Source: Girardia tigrina
Taxonomy: Eukaryota; Platyhelminthes; Tricladida; Dugesiidae
Assembly (NCBI GenBank): GCA_001938485.1
Contig: MQRK01241454.1
Location: forward strand, 1-64,000
Length of the DNA: 64,000 nt
Direction: 5' to 3'
This document shows, piece after piece, positions 1-12,838 of this stretch; position 1 is the first letter of the stretch; each line of letters opens with the position of its first letter. A program made the translations under genes and the position numbers. Below the pieces are notes generated by a model. The model was not told where the DNA came from and searched no databases. It saw only the letters and a program-made list of their open reading frames with translations.

Positions 1-32
<32 letters not shown>
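1..32. repeat. (AT)n microsatellite at window edge
   Basis: Sixteen uninterrupted AT units open the window, so the true tract may extend further left. Confidence 0.95.
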
Positions 33-38
<6 letters not shown>

Positions 39-690
39 GGACAAGAATAAGAAAAAAAATAATTGATAAAATTACCCAAATATTATATATTAATTCTATA
101 AGGATAAAAAAATGACATTTAAAAATTTAATCAAAAATTATGATATATTGTAATTTCTAAATTTATCCTTTAAATTAAAATTAAAATACTTAAATTTAAA
201 ATATGATTTCCAAAACCAAAGTCAATTTCAAATTACATTTTAAATATTCATAAATTAAATTCCAAAGCAGTAAAATGATCATTTGTAATTTATTAAATAC
301 ATATTATTAGAATTAATTATTTTTAATATTATTAAAATTTATAATTTATATTAATATTTAATTAAACAAAAGATTTTGTTGAAAAAAAATGTACAGATTT
401 TTTTAAAGATTTTTTTTAATTATCAAAAATCAAAATCTTTCAAAAAAGTAAAAATTTTCAAAAATGTTTAAACTACATAAAATATCGAAATAATTAGAAA
501 AAATAAGAAACAGAATTAATTTTTAATTTTAAAAATGATTAGAATTACAAATTAAATATTTTAAAATTTGCTACAGATAATGATAATTTTTTAATTTATT
601 CGATAAATAATTATGAAAAAATATACATTGTTTAATGTTTATAAAAGTGTGCAAACTCCAATGAACAGTTGGGAGACTTGCATAAATCAG
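33..690. other. AT-rich non-coding stretch
   Basis: Nothing recognisable is seen up to about 640. From about 645 the base composition becomes clearly richer in G+C, which leads into the possible exon at 691. Confidence 0.5.
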
Positions 691-809
691 TCGTAAATCA
701 AAGCAATAACCGAGTTACCGGAGTTATTCAATTTGGAATCGTCCAACCTAACAAGGGATTCAAAATGCTAAATGCCATCTCATTCCCTTGCAATGTCACC
801 CTAGAGAGA
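691..809 (+). CDS. Possible internal exon, unidentified
   Basis: This 119-bp stretch in a G+C-richer island is open in one frame: two bases, then 39 codons. It is bounded by CATAAATCAG on the left (possible acceptor) and GTATTATTG on the right (possible donor). The peptide includes VTGVIQFGIVQPNKGFKML and one cysteine near the end. I recognise no domain. The island (about 645-860) and a second one at 1130-1262 could equally be conserved regulatory DNA, and an open frame of this length at this base composition is not rare by chance. No neighbouring exon was found to join it to. Confidence 0.2.
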
Positions 810-3800
810 GTATTATTGTGGAAAATATGACACACAAGAGACCGTTTAGTCGCATTCGTTATGTTTATTTTAATAATAAAATCTATACGAGAATTCGACC
901 AAAGCACTGCTTTATTCGATTTATGGGATAAATACTACAATAATCGATATTTCATTTCAATAATTTTAAATTTCGCACTACTCTATCAATATTGCTGGTC
1001 TATGAACATGCTATCACTAATTCAATTATCTTTCCACAGTTCAATCATACATCTGCCAGTAATGTTGACAATATGCTTTCAGAGCCTTTACGAGACACCC
1101 CACAGCAAGATCGAGATTAGGAAATAATTTCAACACAGCCTCATAACTTGAATGCGCATTAATCACCCCACCTCTCAGACAACTCACTAATTCGCCACTA
1201 AGAGTAGTCTGATCCAGAATGGAAAATTAATTGGCATTTACGCATCGCATACCGTAATTATTGATATGAAGCAGACTTTTTTTGCTTTTTTTTCGTTTAT
1301 CCTGTTTTGTTTTACTTTTGTTAAACTGTGTCGATTTAGTCGATTGTTTTAAATGCCACAATCAATGCTGGAGAAAAGAAAAAAAAACTTTGCTTTCGCA
1401 GAGTGTTCGGTTCGCTGACTCAACTGGTTTTTCTTTAATCAATAAATTGGATGCTTCCTTCAATTTATTTAGAGATTTGTCAGCCAAAATATCGCATCTT
1501 TTCACCACTTCACTGTTGACAATACTCAAAATAATTTCGTCAATCAATTTCGATTTCAATTTTCGTTTCTCAAATATAACGAACAAAAAAAACAATTATG
1601 ATATTAAAATAAGAATACGGTTTCGATAGATTTGATCTAATTTTCTTTCGTTATTTTGTTATGTTGGATAAAAACTTGAACCGATGCGAAGATTTATTGA
1701 TTTTTGGGTGGACAAGATAATAAATTTTAATAAAATTTTATATTGCAATTGTTAAAAAGAACCGAAAATTTTTAGGAATTTAAATTTAAATTAATGTTAT
1801 TTGTCGAAAATAAAATTGCATTTTGCTTTAAAAATTTTCTTAAAAGAAAAAAAGAAAAAATTAGCCATGACAAAGGTAAATAAATTGTCAAATGATTTAT
1901 AAAAAATTTATCAATGAATAATATATTATATATTTATATATCAATTATAATATTTCAGGACCGCTAACATTAAATGTGGTTTTTTTATTTTTGTTTTCTT
2001 TTTTTGAAATTACAAAATTACGTTTTATTTTTATATCATATTTTTAAAAATGTAAAATTAATAATTCATTACAGAACATGTTTTTATAAATTAGATAAAA
2101 ACAAAAGAATATTTATTTGTATAATTTTTCTATAAGACTGCCTTTTTGTACTTTTTTTTAAAGTAAAGATTCAAAATATTAAAAAATATTTAATAATCAT
2201 TTATTATGTTATAAATTGAAAGTTTAGTTCAGAGACATCAAAATGATATATTAAAATTTTTATTAAGATATCCCATGGAAGCATACTTAAGATTATCTTC
2301 TGTTATAAAGTCTTCAGTTATAAGTCTATCTAGTTCTACAAAAATCTGATTTTATTTTAAATCTGTAAAACTAAATAACATCATATATATTTATAACATC
2401 GTTTCAAAGAACACAAGACATAATAACTTTAAAGATACCTTTAATTATATAATTATATGAACGTTAAATTAAGCGACAACGCAGAATATCAAAATCTAAA
2501 TTTACCTTCTAACAAAATTTATAGGAAAATGTTACAACATTTTTTTATAAACTGTCAACTTATTGAACAAATATGATTAAACAATATCATGAAAAATAGG
2601 TTTTAAAATGTGCATGATATTTTAAATAAAAATAAAGGATTCAAGAGATATTATCCCAAACCTATTGTAAAGAAATACGTAATGAAGGAAGTAAAATTGA
2701 AAGTCAAATTGTTTTAACCATTGTTAATTTTGTCCATATTGACACCTTAATTTTCACTAATGATTTTTATATCAAGTTTAAAATTCTTTAACGGTCTGTT
2801 CTTAAATTTCTTTTTCAAAAAAAGACTTATTTATTTTATGAAAAAAATAAATAATAATATAAACATTTATTTTACTTACACAGAATAAAAACATCAAATT
2901 GAGTCATTAAATTAGATAAAGAAATATCCACTTGTATTTATTTTATTAATTTAATTTTGCATTTAATAATTTAAATTTTAAATTATATTAAAACTTTTTA
3001 ATTTTTTTGTCTTTTTTGTATTTATTTATATTTACTTAAATAAAATAAATAATAAGATTGTAATTATAACTTTCGTGGAAGAGTTTTTTTCATTTCTTTT
3101 TCAAGTAATTACATTTTACATTACATTTAATCAAATAGATTTTGTTAGAAAAATCTCTTCAACAAATAATGAAGTCAAAAGTTTGAGCTCTCATTCAATT
3201 ACAACCGAAAAAAGTTATTGAAATATTTATTTTAACATTTATAGAAAAATTATTTGTTTTCTTGTATCCATATAAGCATAATAATGTGTCAAAATCAAAA
3301 GTCAAAAGTATGACAAGTAAAAGTTTATAAAAAATATAATTTTTCATATGTTTATATGAAGTATTTAAAACATATATTCAGTTAAAATTAAATAATACGT
3401 CCATTTTGTAGATCTTAAAGCTTTAAAGGCATTAACAAAATTTTGTTTAAAAATAAATCAATGTAAGTTAATTGTGAAAACATTGAAAAGAATAATTATC
3501 AAATTAAATTTATCAGAAACATTTTCAATATATTACCATTATAATGGTACCTTTCTAATATAATATGTTCATATATTTTTTATAATATATATAATTTTTG
3601 ACAAATTTTCATTTTTATTTTACAAGCTTTATTCAACGTCTATTAATGATGAACTAAGTTGAAAACGTAAAATATATTTTAAGTGTTATATATTAAATTG
3701 AAATATTAATCAAAAATAAATTAAACACAATTCATTATTTTAAAATTATAAATCCTTTTCTTCTAAAACGTATTTTGTATTCATTTTTTGAGGCAAAAAA

Positions 3801-4122
3801 TAACAAGAATAATACGAAGAAAATTAAATTAAAATATATTTTTTATGGTTTTTAATTCCTTGCCACTGAAAATTTCACATTATTTTTCAAAGCTTTAAAC
3901 ATCTTTTTATTTATTTAATATTTAATAAACGTTCCGGAAGATAGGAAATTATTTATATTATAATAATATAAAACCAAATATTTCCTCACAGACATTTGAT
4001 TTTTTTTCATTTGTTTCTAATAAAACGTACTCAATTCATAAATTTTCTTTTAATTAGTTTGATTTTATTACGAGAATTCTAAAATAGAAAATTAAATCAA
4101 AATAACCTGAGAATTATTTGAC

Positions 4123-4126
<4 letters not shown>
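810..4126. other. Long stretch without a supported gene
   Basis: A G+C-richer patch at 1130-1262 could be regulatory. Around 1280-1630 both strands are open for 77 to 115 codons, but neither reading is convincing. From 1640 on the DNA is very AT-rich and shows nothing recognisable. Confidence 0.5.

Positions 4127-4158
<32 letters not shown>
4127..4158. repeat. (TA)n microsatellite
   Basis: About 32 bp of pure TA repeat follows the bases acgtac. Confidence 0.95.
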
Positions 4159-4162
<4 letters not shown>

Positions 4163-4953
4163 TAATTATAATTTTTATTAATCTAATCTTCCTATGGTAG
4201 ATATTAGATGATTATATTATTATCATAAAACAGTGTATATTATTAAATATTTTTATATTATTTATAAAGAGTTGTCAATATTTCAGTTAAATTAAAAATG
4301 TTTGGTATTGAAAAAAGAAATTTAAAGTTTCTAAAATTAATTTATAATAATCATTTATAGAGATCCTATTTAACTTTGTCAGTATCATAAAAAAGCTTTT
4401 TGTAAAATTCGATGCAATAGAAGAATGTTCATTTAGTTTATCTAAGCATTTCAAGATAAATTATAATGTTATTTTTTTATTTAAATAAATTTTTCTATAA
4501 TTTAAGGTTTCTATATATACTACAGAGGGAATCTTATATTTTGGTACTTAATAAAATACTAATAAAATGTTACATAATTGATATTGAAATTCATATGCTT
4601 ATCAATAATGACTTACTAAACAGTTAATGGAATAGATCTATATTGAAAGTAAAAAAATTACATATTTTAAAGAACAAACCTAAATATAACTTAAAGTCGA
4701 AATAATATATAATTATATTATTCAACTATTCAGAAAGGAAAAGATTTACTTTACGTAAAAAATCAACAGAGAATTTTACTGAAAAGAAGAAAAAAATATG
4801 TCTAATACATAATGGTAAAATAAAGAAGCAAGTTTTCTACAACCATTGAAATCATTTGTCTCGATAATACATTTAACAAAAAATGATTGTGTATTCGAAA
4901 AGAGAGAATCAACGGGGATTTCTTGATAACTTCATTCTCAATTAATATCAATA

Positions 4954-5094
4954 TTAATCAAATAACAGAATCATCTTCATTATTTTGTGTTTTTGATCAA
5001 ATTCGCTGTCCTGTCCCGTGCTCCACGTGACAATATTGCAACCTACCAAATCGACCAACTGGGAGACGAATAGCAGTACTTCAATGAGTGTCAT
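4954..5094 (-). other. G+C-richer island with a 46-codon open frame
   Basis: The island (about 4990-5250) stands out from the AT-rich surroundings. On the minus strand an ATG-started frame of 46 codons begins MTLIEVLLFVSQLVDLVG, which resembles a signal peptide, and a possible GTAGGT donor lies just inside it. The plus strand is also open across part of the island. A CACGTG E-box palindrome sits near 5026. A short secreted-protein exon or a cis-regulatory element are both possible; I cannot choose between them. Confidence 0.2.
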
Positions 5095-5259
5095 TCAGTG
5101 CCCATTAGCAGCTATTGATAAATAAAAAATTGAAATTAGAAAAAAAACTGTCGAAATGTCTTGAGCACAGCTCTCATTTATGCCAGTCAGTTCTTCAACA
5201 CCCGATGGGACTTGTCAAATGTCAATTTTTAAATTATTTGTTACAGTGCAATAAAAAGC

Positions 5260-6084
5260 TGCATTCTTTAAACTTAATTTGACAATTAAAATTCGTTTTT
5301 TTCAATATATTGAGATGCCACAGAAAAAAAAAGAAGAAAAAAGAGTTCAATCAAAATCAATGAATTGTGTATTTCCGCCCCTATAACTGAAGAAAAAATA
5401 TTTTTTGACTTTAATGTAAAAAAATAATTAATTATTATATTTTCATTCCGCCTAAAAAAATATTTTATTGTATAATATATTATATTATATTATGCGTCTT
5501 TTGATGATTAAAAACATTTTTATCATATAAAAATATTGTAATTATAAACAAAGTTAGTTGATTAATTATGATAAAAATATAGTAATTATAGAAAAATAAG
5601 TTTTAAAGTAAAGTCCACAAATAATTTTAATATATTAGGATAATTTTGGATTGAGCTCTTTAGACATTGCGTGAGTGACTTGAGTCTATGAAATCTCATG
5701 ATAAACTGCATCGAAATATTTTATTGAGGCAGTGCAATTTCTTCAATAATTGTCCAAAATCGGAGAGGACACTCATCATTAATACTTTGTCTCAAATAAA
5801 TAAAGATTGTTTTTAAATAATTTGTTGTCCTAATTTATTTGTTATAATGGATGAATTGATACACTAAAGAGCCATGTTATACTAATTTCATTACCTTCAG
5901 ACTAATGTTGTCTCTTAACGTTGATTCCTTTTACGAAATGTGTTACACTTTAGATCACAAATCTTTTCAAGGCATTTCAAAACAAATCTATAAATAAGGT
6001 TATTCATAAAAAAAACTATACATTAGAGAAATGGAAAAATAATTGAAAGGAAAAGAAATAAAAAAAGAATACTAAAGAAATGTG
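5260..6084. other. AT-rich stretch, no gene seen
   Basis: No coding or RNA signal is recognised on either strand. Confidence 0.5.
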
Positions 6085-6098
6085 TTATTATTATTATT

Positions 6099-6141
<43 letters not shown>
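6085..6141. repeat. Compound (TTA)n/(TAA)n microsatellite
   Basis: A run of TTA triplets switches directly to a longer run of TAA triplets. The tract is therefore partly self-complementary and could fold into a hairpin. Confidence 0.9.
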
Positions 6142-6144
<3 letters not shown>

Positions 6145-8128
6145 GATAAAGCTTTTCTCTAAACCGTGCTCTACATGCATATTTCCATTTATCAATGTTT
6201 CTAAGATTAATTAAAAATCAGAAGATGTCTCCTAAGAAATTTGATCAACAAAGGGTAAAATTTTGGTTTAAAAAAGGTAAAGCATTTGAGAGAAAACCGA
6301 AATTCAAATAATTGGTTTTTAAAACATCAGTTTCACATTAAATTGGTTGATTGATTCTAATTTATTTCAATAATTACGTATTTGATATTGTTTTAAATAT
6401 TTTTACAAGGTGGAAAAGTCACTGTGTAAAAGAAATTTTTTCACAGAGTATTGATCTACAAAGATCGTGGATCACTGAAGATATTTAATATATATATATA
6501 TATCATTTCAAAAAATAAGATTTTTATTCTTCATAAAAATATGTATTTTGTCGATTTTATTGCAAATAGTTTTTCATTACATTATTCCTACAATATTATG
6601 ACCAGCGGCATAAATTTACATCGAAAATGAAAACAATGAAAGCTGTATCAGTTTTAGACATTCTTTAAAGTAAAATAAAAACCCCTTAATTTTTTTTAAT
6701 ATTGGTGAAATTTTGTAATATTGGTAAAATAAATAATTTTAACAAAACATGAAGAAATTTATAAATTGAAAAGTCATTCATTAATATATAAATTCCATTA
6801 ATATATCCTTCAATAAAGCTTATTTATTTTAGATAATTTTTCTCGAAAAAATAATATTGTCCGACTAAAGTCTTAGATATCATTATGATCCTATAAATAT
6901 TACATTCGACTTGAATTCTAATAGGAAAACGATTCCTTTCAAGGGCTCCAAATTTCTGTTAATGATTCCTTTTCTTAAAATAGTGAAATTTAGTTGGAAC
7001 AGTTATTAAATAGTGGGTGTGGTAAGTTTATTATTTTTTAATCTTATTTTTTACAAAAATAAATTACAAAATTAATCTCATAGAAAAATTATCTTTACCA
7101 AAATTTTATAACAAAATAGGACTTAATTTGACTTTGACAAGTAATCAAAATAAAATATTTTAATTAAACCTCATCAAATTTATCAAGTGTTTGATTAATT
7201 TAGAGATGGATAAATATGTAGCCATAAAAAGTCGGAAATTAGACTTCTTGTAATTAAAAACTATGTCCAAATAAAACAAACATCAGTAATCATAGGTATC
7301 AATATATAAACACTAAATATAAATTTCAACTTTTTAGGGGAAATAGTTGACAAAATATCTTCTGAAAACATAAATAAAACATACTATGAACTCCTTTTTA
7401 GTAAATTTCAATTTTTCAGTTGAGCCACAATCTATGATGGTAAAATGAAAATAGAATTCAAAATTTGACGAGACGAATCTTCACCTTAAAACCTAAATTC
7501 CCAAAAAAATTCTGAATCAAGTAGAGTGAATATAATTCGTGATCGCACGATATTTAGCAAAGCTAAAAATTCTGCATCATTTACTACATTTTAATTTACA
7601 ATCTGAGAATCTGTTTTGCTACTTACTACTGATTTCTTATTAGAATTCATTAACAAAAACATTACACATGAATGAAGCTCAACCTTTTTTACCTTTTTTT
7701 ATTAAAATTTGTTATGATCTTTTCATTATTTCATTTTTAAAACTTTATTTAAAAGTAATGTTATTTAATTATTAAATTTTCTAAGATTTAATGTTCAATA
7801 AATATAATTCGTAAAATGTTATTTTAAATTAAACTGACTAACAAAAAAAGAAAGAGGGAAAAGATAATCAATCACGATCAACAAAGTAGAGAAGTAGGAG
7901 TAGAAATAAAACTCGATTTCCACTAACTATCACTTTTGTCAAAGAAACGGTGATTTTGAAAGGATTTGGGATCTTGATCAATCTTTAGTATAATAAATAG
8001 GATGTCTTGTCCATATTTTTATAACCATCGATCCTACTCAAATCTATTTTTCAACTAAAATTAAAAATATGTATTTTAATAAGTTACCAATGAATCCATG
8101 ATTACTATGATGTAATACAAAAATGACC

Positions 8129-8130
<2 letters not shown>
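6142..8130. other. AT-rich stretch, no gene seen
   Basis: Nothing recognisable apart from a short (TA)8 tract near 6487. Confidence 0.5.

Positions 8131-8175
<45 letters not shown>
8131..8175. repeat. (AT)n microsatellite
   Basis: About 45 bp of uninterrupted AT repeat. Confidence 0.95.
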
Positions 8176-8177
<2 letters not shown>

Positions 8178-8546
8178 CAATTATTTAAAATGGCAACCAT
8201 TTTCTTCTTTAATTCTTATTGCTATAAATTACCAATAATATTTATGGTTTAGGAAATTTATGTATCTTATGAATCATGTTGAATCTATCCAAATTCAGGA
8301 ATTATTACTGTTAAATACTTAGTTTTTATTTTTTAGCAGGGCTGTATGGACATTTTTCTTAACTATTGTGAGGAATATTGTACGTTAGGCGTTTTATCTA
8401 TTGCTTTTTGATTGTGAGTCTCCCAACTTAAATAGTTGATATCTTCGAGATCAAACAGCTATTTATCAAATTTTAATTTTGATAGATAACCTTTTGTAAG
8501 ATATATTTTGATTGATGCAGTGTATCATATTTTGTGTGTTTTTTTA

Positions 8547-9204
8547 CAAGCTTTTATTACGTTTCATTTGTTTGTTTGTTTGTCTGTCTGTATGGATCAA
8601 ATCTTGCGATCGAAATTTCACCCACTTCCCGTTGTGCTGGTGACTTGAAATTTTCAGGAGTGATGTATTCTAGATGACAATACACTATTTCTTGAAAACT
8701 TTTGAAAAAAAATAATTTTTTAAAATTTCTTTTGCAAAAAAACCACTTAGGATTATCTACAAATTTATACACTGTATTACATAGCAATCTTTTCGTTTAT
8801 TGTCATGAATGAAATTAAAGCTATCTAATTAATTACGAAATAATTATTACAAGTTTTTATTACGTTTTATTTGTTTGTCTGTCTGGATGCATCAAATCTT
8901 GTAATCGAAAATTCACCCACTTCCCGTTCACCTAGCGACATGAAACTTTCAGGACTGATGTATTCTAGGTGACAATACANTTTTTCACTGTCACTGCTCA
9001 TCTACAGCCTTTAGTTTGCCTGCAAAAAGTAATTAGTGTCGTTCTCATGTTTTCCTCAGTAGTAGTCTTTGAAATATGCTACATCTAAATGCAAATAGAA
9101 AGCGGGTTTTCGTCTAGTAGGCTTTGATAATTCAGTCAAAAAAATGTGGGAAGTGGGTGAAATAGATACAGAACCGCAAACATATGATAAATTATAAAAG
9201 CTTG
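8547..9204. mobile_element. TA-flanked MITE with a duplicated end
   Basis: The left end reads CAAGCTTTTATTACGTTTC. The right end is its approximate inverse complement, closing with ATAAAAGCTTG. Both sides are flanked by TA (8545-8546 and 9205-9206), the target duplication of Tc1/mariner-superfamily transposons. The match runs through the first 28 bp or so and resumes deeper in at CACCCACTTCCC, which appears inverted near 9150. About 130 bp of the left end is repeated in direct orientation from 8850 (TA at 8848-8849), including the CACCCACTTCCC block and the TGATGTATTCTAG block. No transposase is present, so the element would depend on a partner. A single N lies at 8980, inside the second copy. 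Confidence 0.65.
8980..8980. other. Single ambiguous base
   Basis: An isolated N at the end of the second copy of the MITE terminal unit. Collapse or misjoining of repeat copies at this point is possible. Confidence 0.9.
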
Positions 9205-9206
9205 TA

Positions 9207-10000
9207 CACCAAAAATATTTTTGGTATGATATTTATTCTTTTTTAAAATTATATCTCCCACACTCAGAAGGTAGATTTATATTTAAAGGGGTTTTAAATT
9301 ATATTATGATCTTATAAAAAATATTAAATAAAATCAATTTTTAAATTTTCTTGAATAATTTTTTAAAAAACTTAATCAAAAATTTGATTTAAAAAATAGG
9401 ACATTAAGTTAAAATTAAAATACATTAAATGTTTTTTTTAAAAATGATATTTTAAAATAGACTTTTTATCTCAACCTAGAATGATGTCTATAAATGGAAA
9501 TTGTACAATGCATTTTCTCATTATGATTAAAGTTTTGTTCAACTAAACATTCTTAACATCATTATTTTCTTAAATTAAAATTTTCAAAATAAAGTTTTAC
9601 ATTTTTGATAAGTAAGTTACAATTTTATAGACAGATGATTTAAAATAAATTTTATAAAATAAAGTAAATTTAAAATTAAATGTTTAGAATTAATAATAAT
9701 GTATTAAGATCAGATAATTTATTTAAACTATCGAATGCGAATAGACATATTTATTATTAATATCAACTCGTGAATAGTGAAGAATTATGAAAATAAATTC
9801 TCGAAAGTGTTCGTGTTCTCAAAAACTATACAATCTGGAACTTTTATATTTTTTGATCATATTTCTTTTCATTTAATCATATTTAAAATAGATATTATTG
9901 TCCTTTAAAAATTTTCATGTATCCGTTTACCAAGATAATGAATAATATACATGTGGCATTATATTCATTACATGTGAATATATCGATCAAATTGAAACAG
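9207..10000. other. AT-rich stretch, no gene seen
   Basis: No coding signal until the possible exon that starts at 10001. Confidence 0.5.
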
Positions 10001-10107
10001 ACTTCAATGTTGGTGTAACGCCACGGCCATTGGAAGGAATGTCTGGTTGTCTCTATAAACAAATACCTGAACATAATTCAAAGAACAATTGTGAAGTGTT
10101 TGTGAAC
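10001..10107 (+). CDS. Possible exon, unidentified
   Basis: The open frame contains FNVGVTPRPLEGMSGCLYK and ends in CEVFVN, directly followed by the strong donor GTAAGA. A possible acceptor, GATCAAATTGAAACAG, ends at 10000. From there the exon is two bases plus 35 codons and stops in phase 0. The frame is also open a further 18 codons upstream to 9946. Two cysteines are present and no domain is recognised. The G+C content is well above the surrounding DNA. It could belong with the exon at 12510-12592, but the phases do not join directly, so at least one exon would be missing between them. A non-coding conserved island remains the main alternative. Confidence 0.4.
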
Positions 10108-12509
10108 GTAAGAATTATTATAAAACTTAGATTAAACAGCTAATGTGAGAGGTTATTTAAATATCCTATAACGACTTTCTACAATGATTATATAATCCTT
10201 CTATAATTGTTAACATTTTTTAAAATTAAAGTATTTTAAGTCAGTCTGAAGATGACGTTTTTGGTCTTCATACTCTTAAAATAAATAAAATAAATATCAA
10301 AAAAAGGAATATTAAATCAACAAAATAAATTTTTTACTTACGTTTAAAAAATAAAAATAAACTTTAAAATAAATTTATATAAAGAATCTGGCCAAAGGGT
10401 CACGTCATATATGTTACTAAGAAATATTTAGATTAGTCATTTTACCTTCAATAAAAACGGAGAACACACTTTGAGTCTCCGATGTCATTAAACATCTCCT
10501 ACATCAGAATCCTCTCTGCAAACAGGATTTATTTGTTTGTATTTACAGGTTAATAAACATTTATAAAGTTTGCGTACATATTTTTGAGACATCCTGTATT
10601 TATATATACATATATGTAGGCAGTGAATTCAAGCAGTATAATCTAATTAATAATGTATAATTTTAATTAAATAAACAAAACATGTTAAATTAGTGAACAG
10701 TTATCCACGAGTTTTGTATTAATAGACTCTTTCATTCATTAACTGAAGATAACAAAAACATCTGTCAAAATTAATATTTTATAGAAATTCTAATGAAACA
10801 TTTTCCTTTTTAAAATTTATTGAAATTTGATTTAATTGTTTTAAATTATTGAAAAATAAAATCAAGACTTTTTTCTTTCTCCATTTAAAACTTCAATGAT
10901 TATAAAATAAACAATTGTTTTAATCATGTAATTATTTTTTTTCTTATTTTCAAAAGTAAATTAAAATTTATTAAAATTCATTTGTTATATTAAATCCGAT
11001 TTAATTAATAAAACTAATTATCAATTTAAATAAATTAAATCATAGAAAAAAAGAAACTGTATTTTTTTGGAGATTTTTATTAAAAGTAATCAAATTTAAA
11101 AGCATATTGGAAATTCTGGAAAAATAGTCTAAAGACAGTAATATTTGTATAATTATATTATTGCTATTTAATTAACTAAAAGCTAATCTTCAAAATTCAT
11201 AGTTTTGTGTTATTTCTATTTTTTTGATTTTATTTTATGTTTGACTTGAAATTCAGATTAGCTTTATTTTATGTAAGTATTATATAGTTTGAAAAAGTTT
11301 TTTCTATCACAAAAAAATCTTTTATAAAGAAATTGAAAAAAAATTATTTAAATATTAATTTTTGTTTAAAAGGTTTTAATTGTTTTATTTCATTTAAATT
11401 TGATTTTAAATATTATATTTATAATATTTAAATTTTAAAATATAGTTTTTCGTAGATTAAAAATATTTTCAATATTTGTTCTGATCTTAAAATGAACAAA
11501 AACGTTTCTTCTTTGAAGAAAAAAAACGAAATCTTAAGTTTTGATCTTTTTAAAATTTAAACCAGAAGTCTCCAAATAAATTTGAATGTTTAACTGAAAA
11601 GTGTTTGTAAGTCGTTGAGGTTTTATAAAATAATAACTATTAATAATTCATTTGAAGGAATAAAACTGAGAAAAAAGAGACAACTTTTTCAAGAAGAAAC
11701 TTGGTTGATAACAGTTTCTCAGAGGAATTTTGTGTAGGAAAATTCTTTGAGATATCTCACTTTTTTAGTTATTTATTTCATCTTTTTTCTATTAATTCTT
11801 CATAATAAAGATATAATTGTAGATAACTATTATCAGTGAAAATAAATTTTCTCTTTTATTGATCAGGAGTTTTGCATTTTCTAGTTTGAACTGTTACGAA
11901 TGTTTCTTTTTTATTATGAAATTATTAAGAAATTATTGTCTCAAACTTCAACTAAAATGTCTAAAAGTTTTATTTTCTTTTGTGGATATTGTATTTTTTA
12001 TCGTCTTTCTCATATTATATTAATTAAAAAGTAATTTTACGAAAATGCCAGAACCTGAATAAACATATAAAAATTTTGGAAAAGAAAGTGCCATTTACAT
12101 TTTACAACATATAAAAAGGTTATAGCGTAACACATTAAAGAGTGTTTCAGATAATTGTTTTTCTTAGATTCTATTTAATTTTGGGAAAGATATTAGCGTG
12201 GAAAAATATTTAAGTATTAAATTCACAGAAGATGACATTTTAAAGCCATTAGAATTATTCAATTGAATGAGATTCTTAGGTTATAACTCTGCTAACAAAA
12301 GAAATTCATTCAATTAAAACCAGGTTCATTTTAATTGTGATACTAAAATATAAACGACTGGACCATCACAGACTTTATAAGAATACCTTGCTCATGTATA
12401 AAATACACAAACTTATCTATTGATATGAACATATGAATATACGGGTCATATTTAAAGGTTAGTATTGCTAAACAAACACCATCTACTATTCAAAACTTTA
12501 TTACACTAG
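10108..12509. other. Non-coding stretch with one G+C-richer patch
   Basis: The patch at about 10385-10525 contains TGGCCAAAGGGTCACGTCA, which overlaps a nuclear-receptor-type half site and a CRE-like CACGTCA. GAGACATCCTGTAT near 10586 resembles the ends of some insect DNA transposons. The remainder is AT-rich with no coding signal. Confidence 0.3.
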
Positions 12510-12592
12510 TGTTAAAAGTATACCTTAATGAGAATGAGCACAAATTATTGATGAAACTCTGCAGAAATCTCTTTGAAAGTCTGCCGGACCAG
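12510..12592 (+). CDS. Possible internal exon, unidentified
   Basis: An 83-bp stretch lies between the acceptor-like TTTATTACACTAG and the donor CAG|GTGATC. It reads as two bases plus 27 codons with no stop, ending in phase 0. The peptide is charged and helical-looking, with ENEHKLLMKLCRNLFESLPD as its core. I recognise no family. The antisense strand is also open here for 69 codons, but without matching splice signals. If read on, a weaker 48-bp candidate exon at 14093-14140 (acceptor TTTAAG, donor GTAAAG) would follow in the correct phase, which is suggestive but not strong. Confidence 0.35.
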
Positions 12593-12784
12593 GTGATCAT
12601 GGTAATCATTTTTAATTGATCTATATCTAAAATCTCAAATGTAATGAAGATCACAAATTCAATGTTTTGGCTACTGTGCATAAATTTCATTAATTTCAAG
12701 AAAATGGAACTTAATGATTTAGTAATTCCATTTGCCTGTAACTTTTTATCCTAAACTCTACCCTTGTGAAAAATTAAAAAGAGA

Positions 12785-12838
12785 TTTTACTTTCTAATTG
12801 TATTACGTAAAATAGAATACAATTAGGAAAGAGTAAAA
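12785..12838. repeat. Short inverted repeat (hairpin)
   Basis: Two arms of about 20 bp, built on TTCTAATTGTATT and its complement, are separated by about 12 bp. Small bulges occur in the stem. Function unknown; it may be the remnant of a foldback element. Confidence 0.7.

Noticed and set aside
861-1127. 88-codon plus-strand frame
   Set aside because: No domain, AT-driven residues, and it begins outside the G+C-richer island.
1282-1629. 115-codon plus-strand frame overlapping a 77-codon minus-strand frame
   Set aside because: The plus frame starts at TTG, not ATG, and neither strand has a domain or splice support. The overlap of two open frames points to local composition rather than coding.
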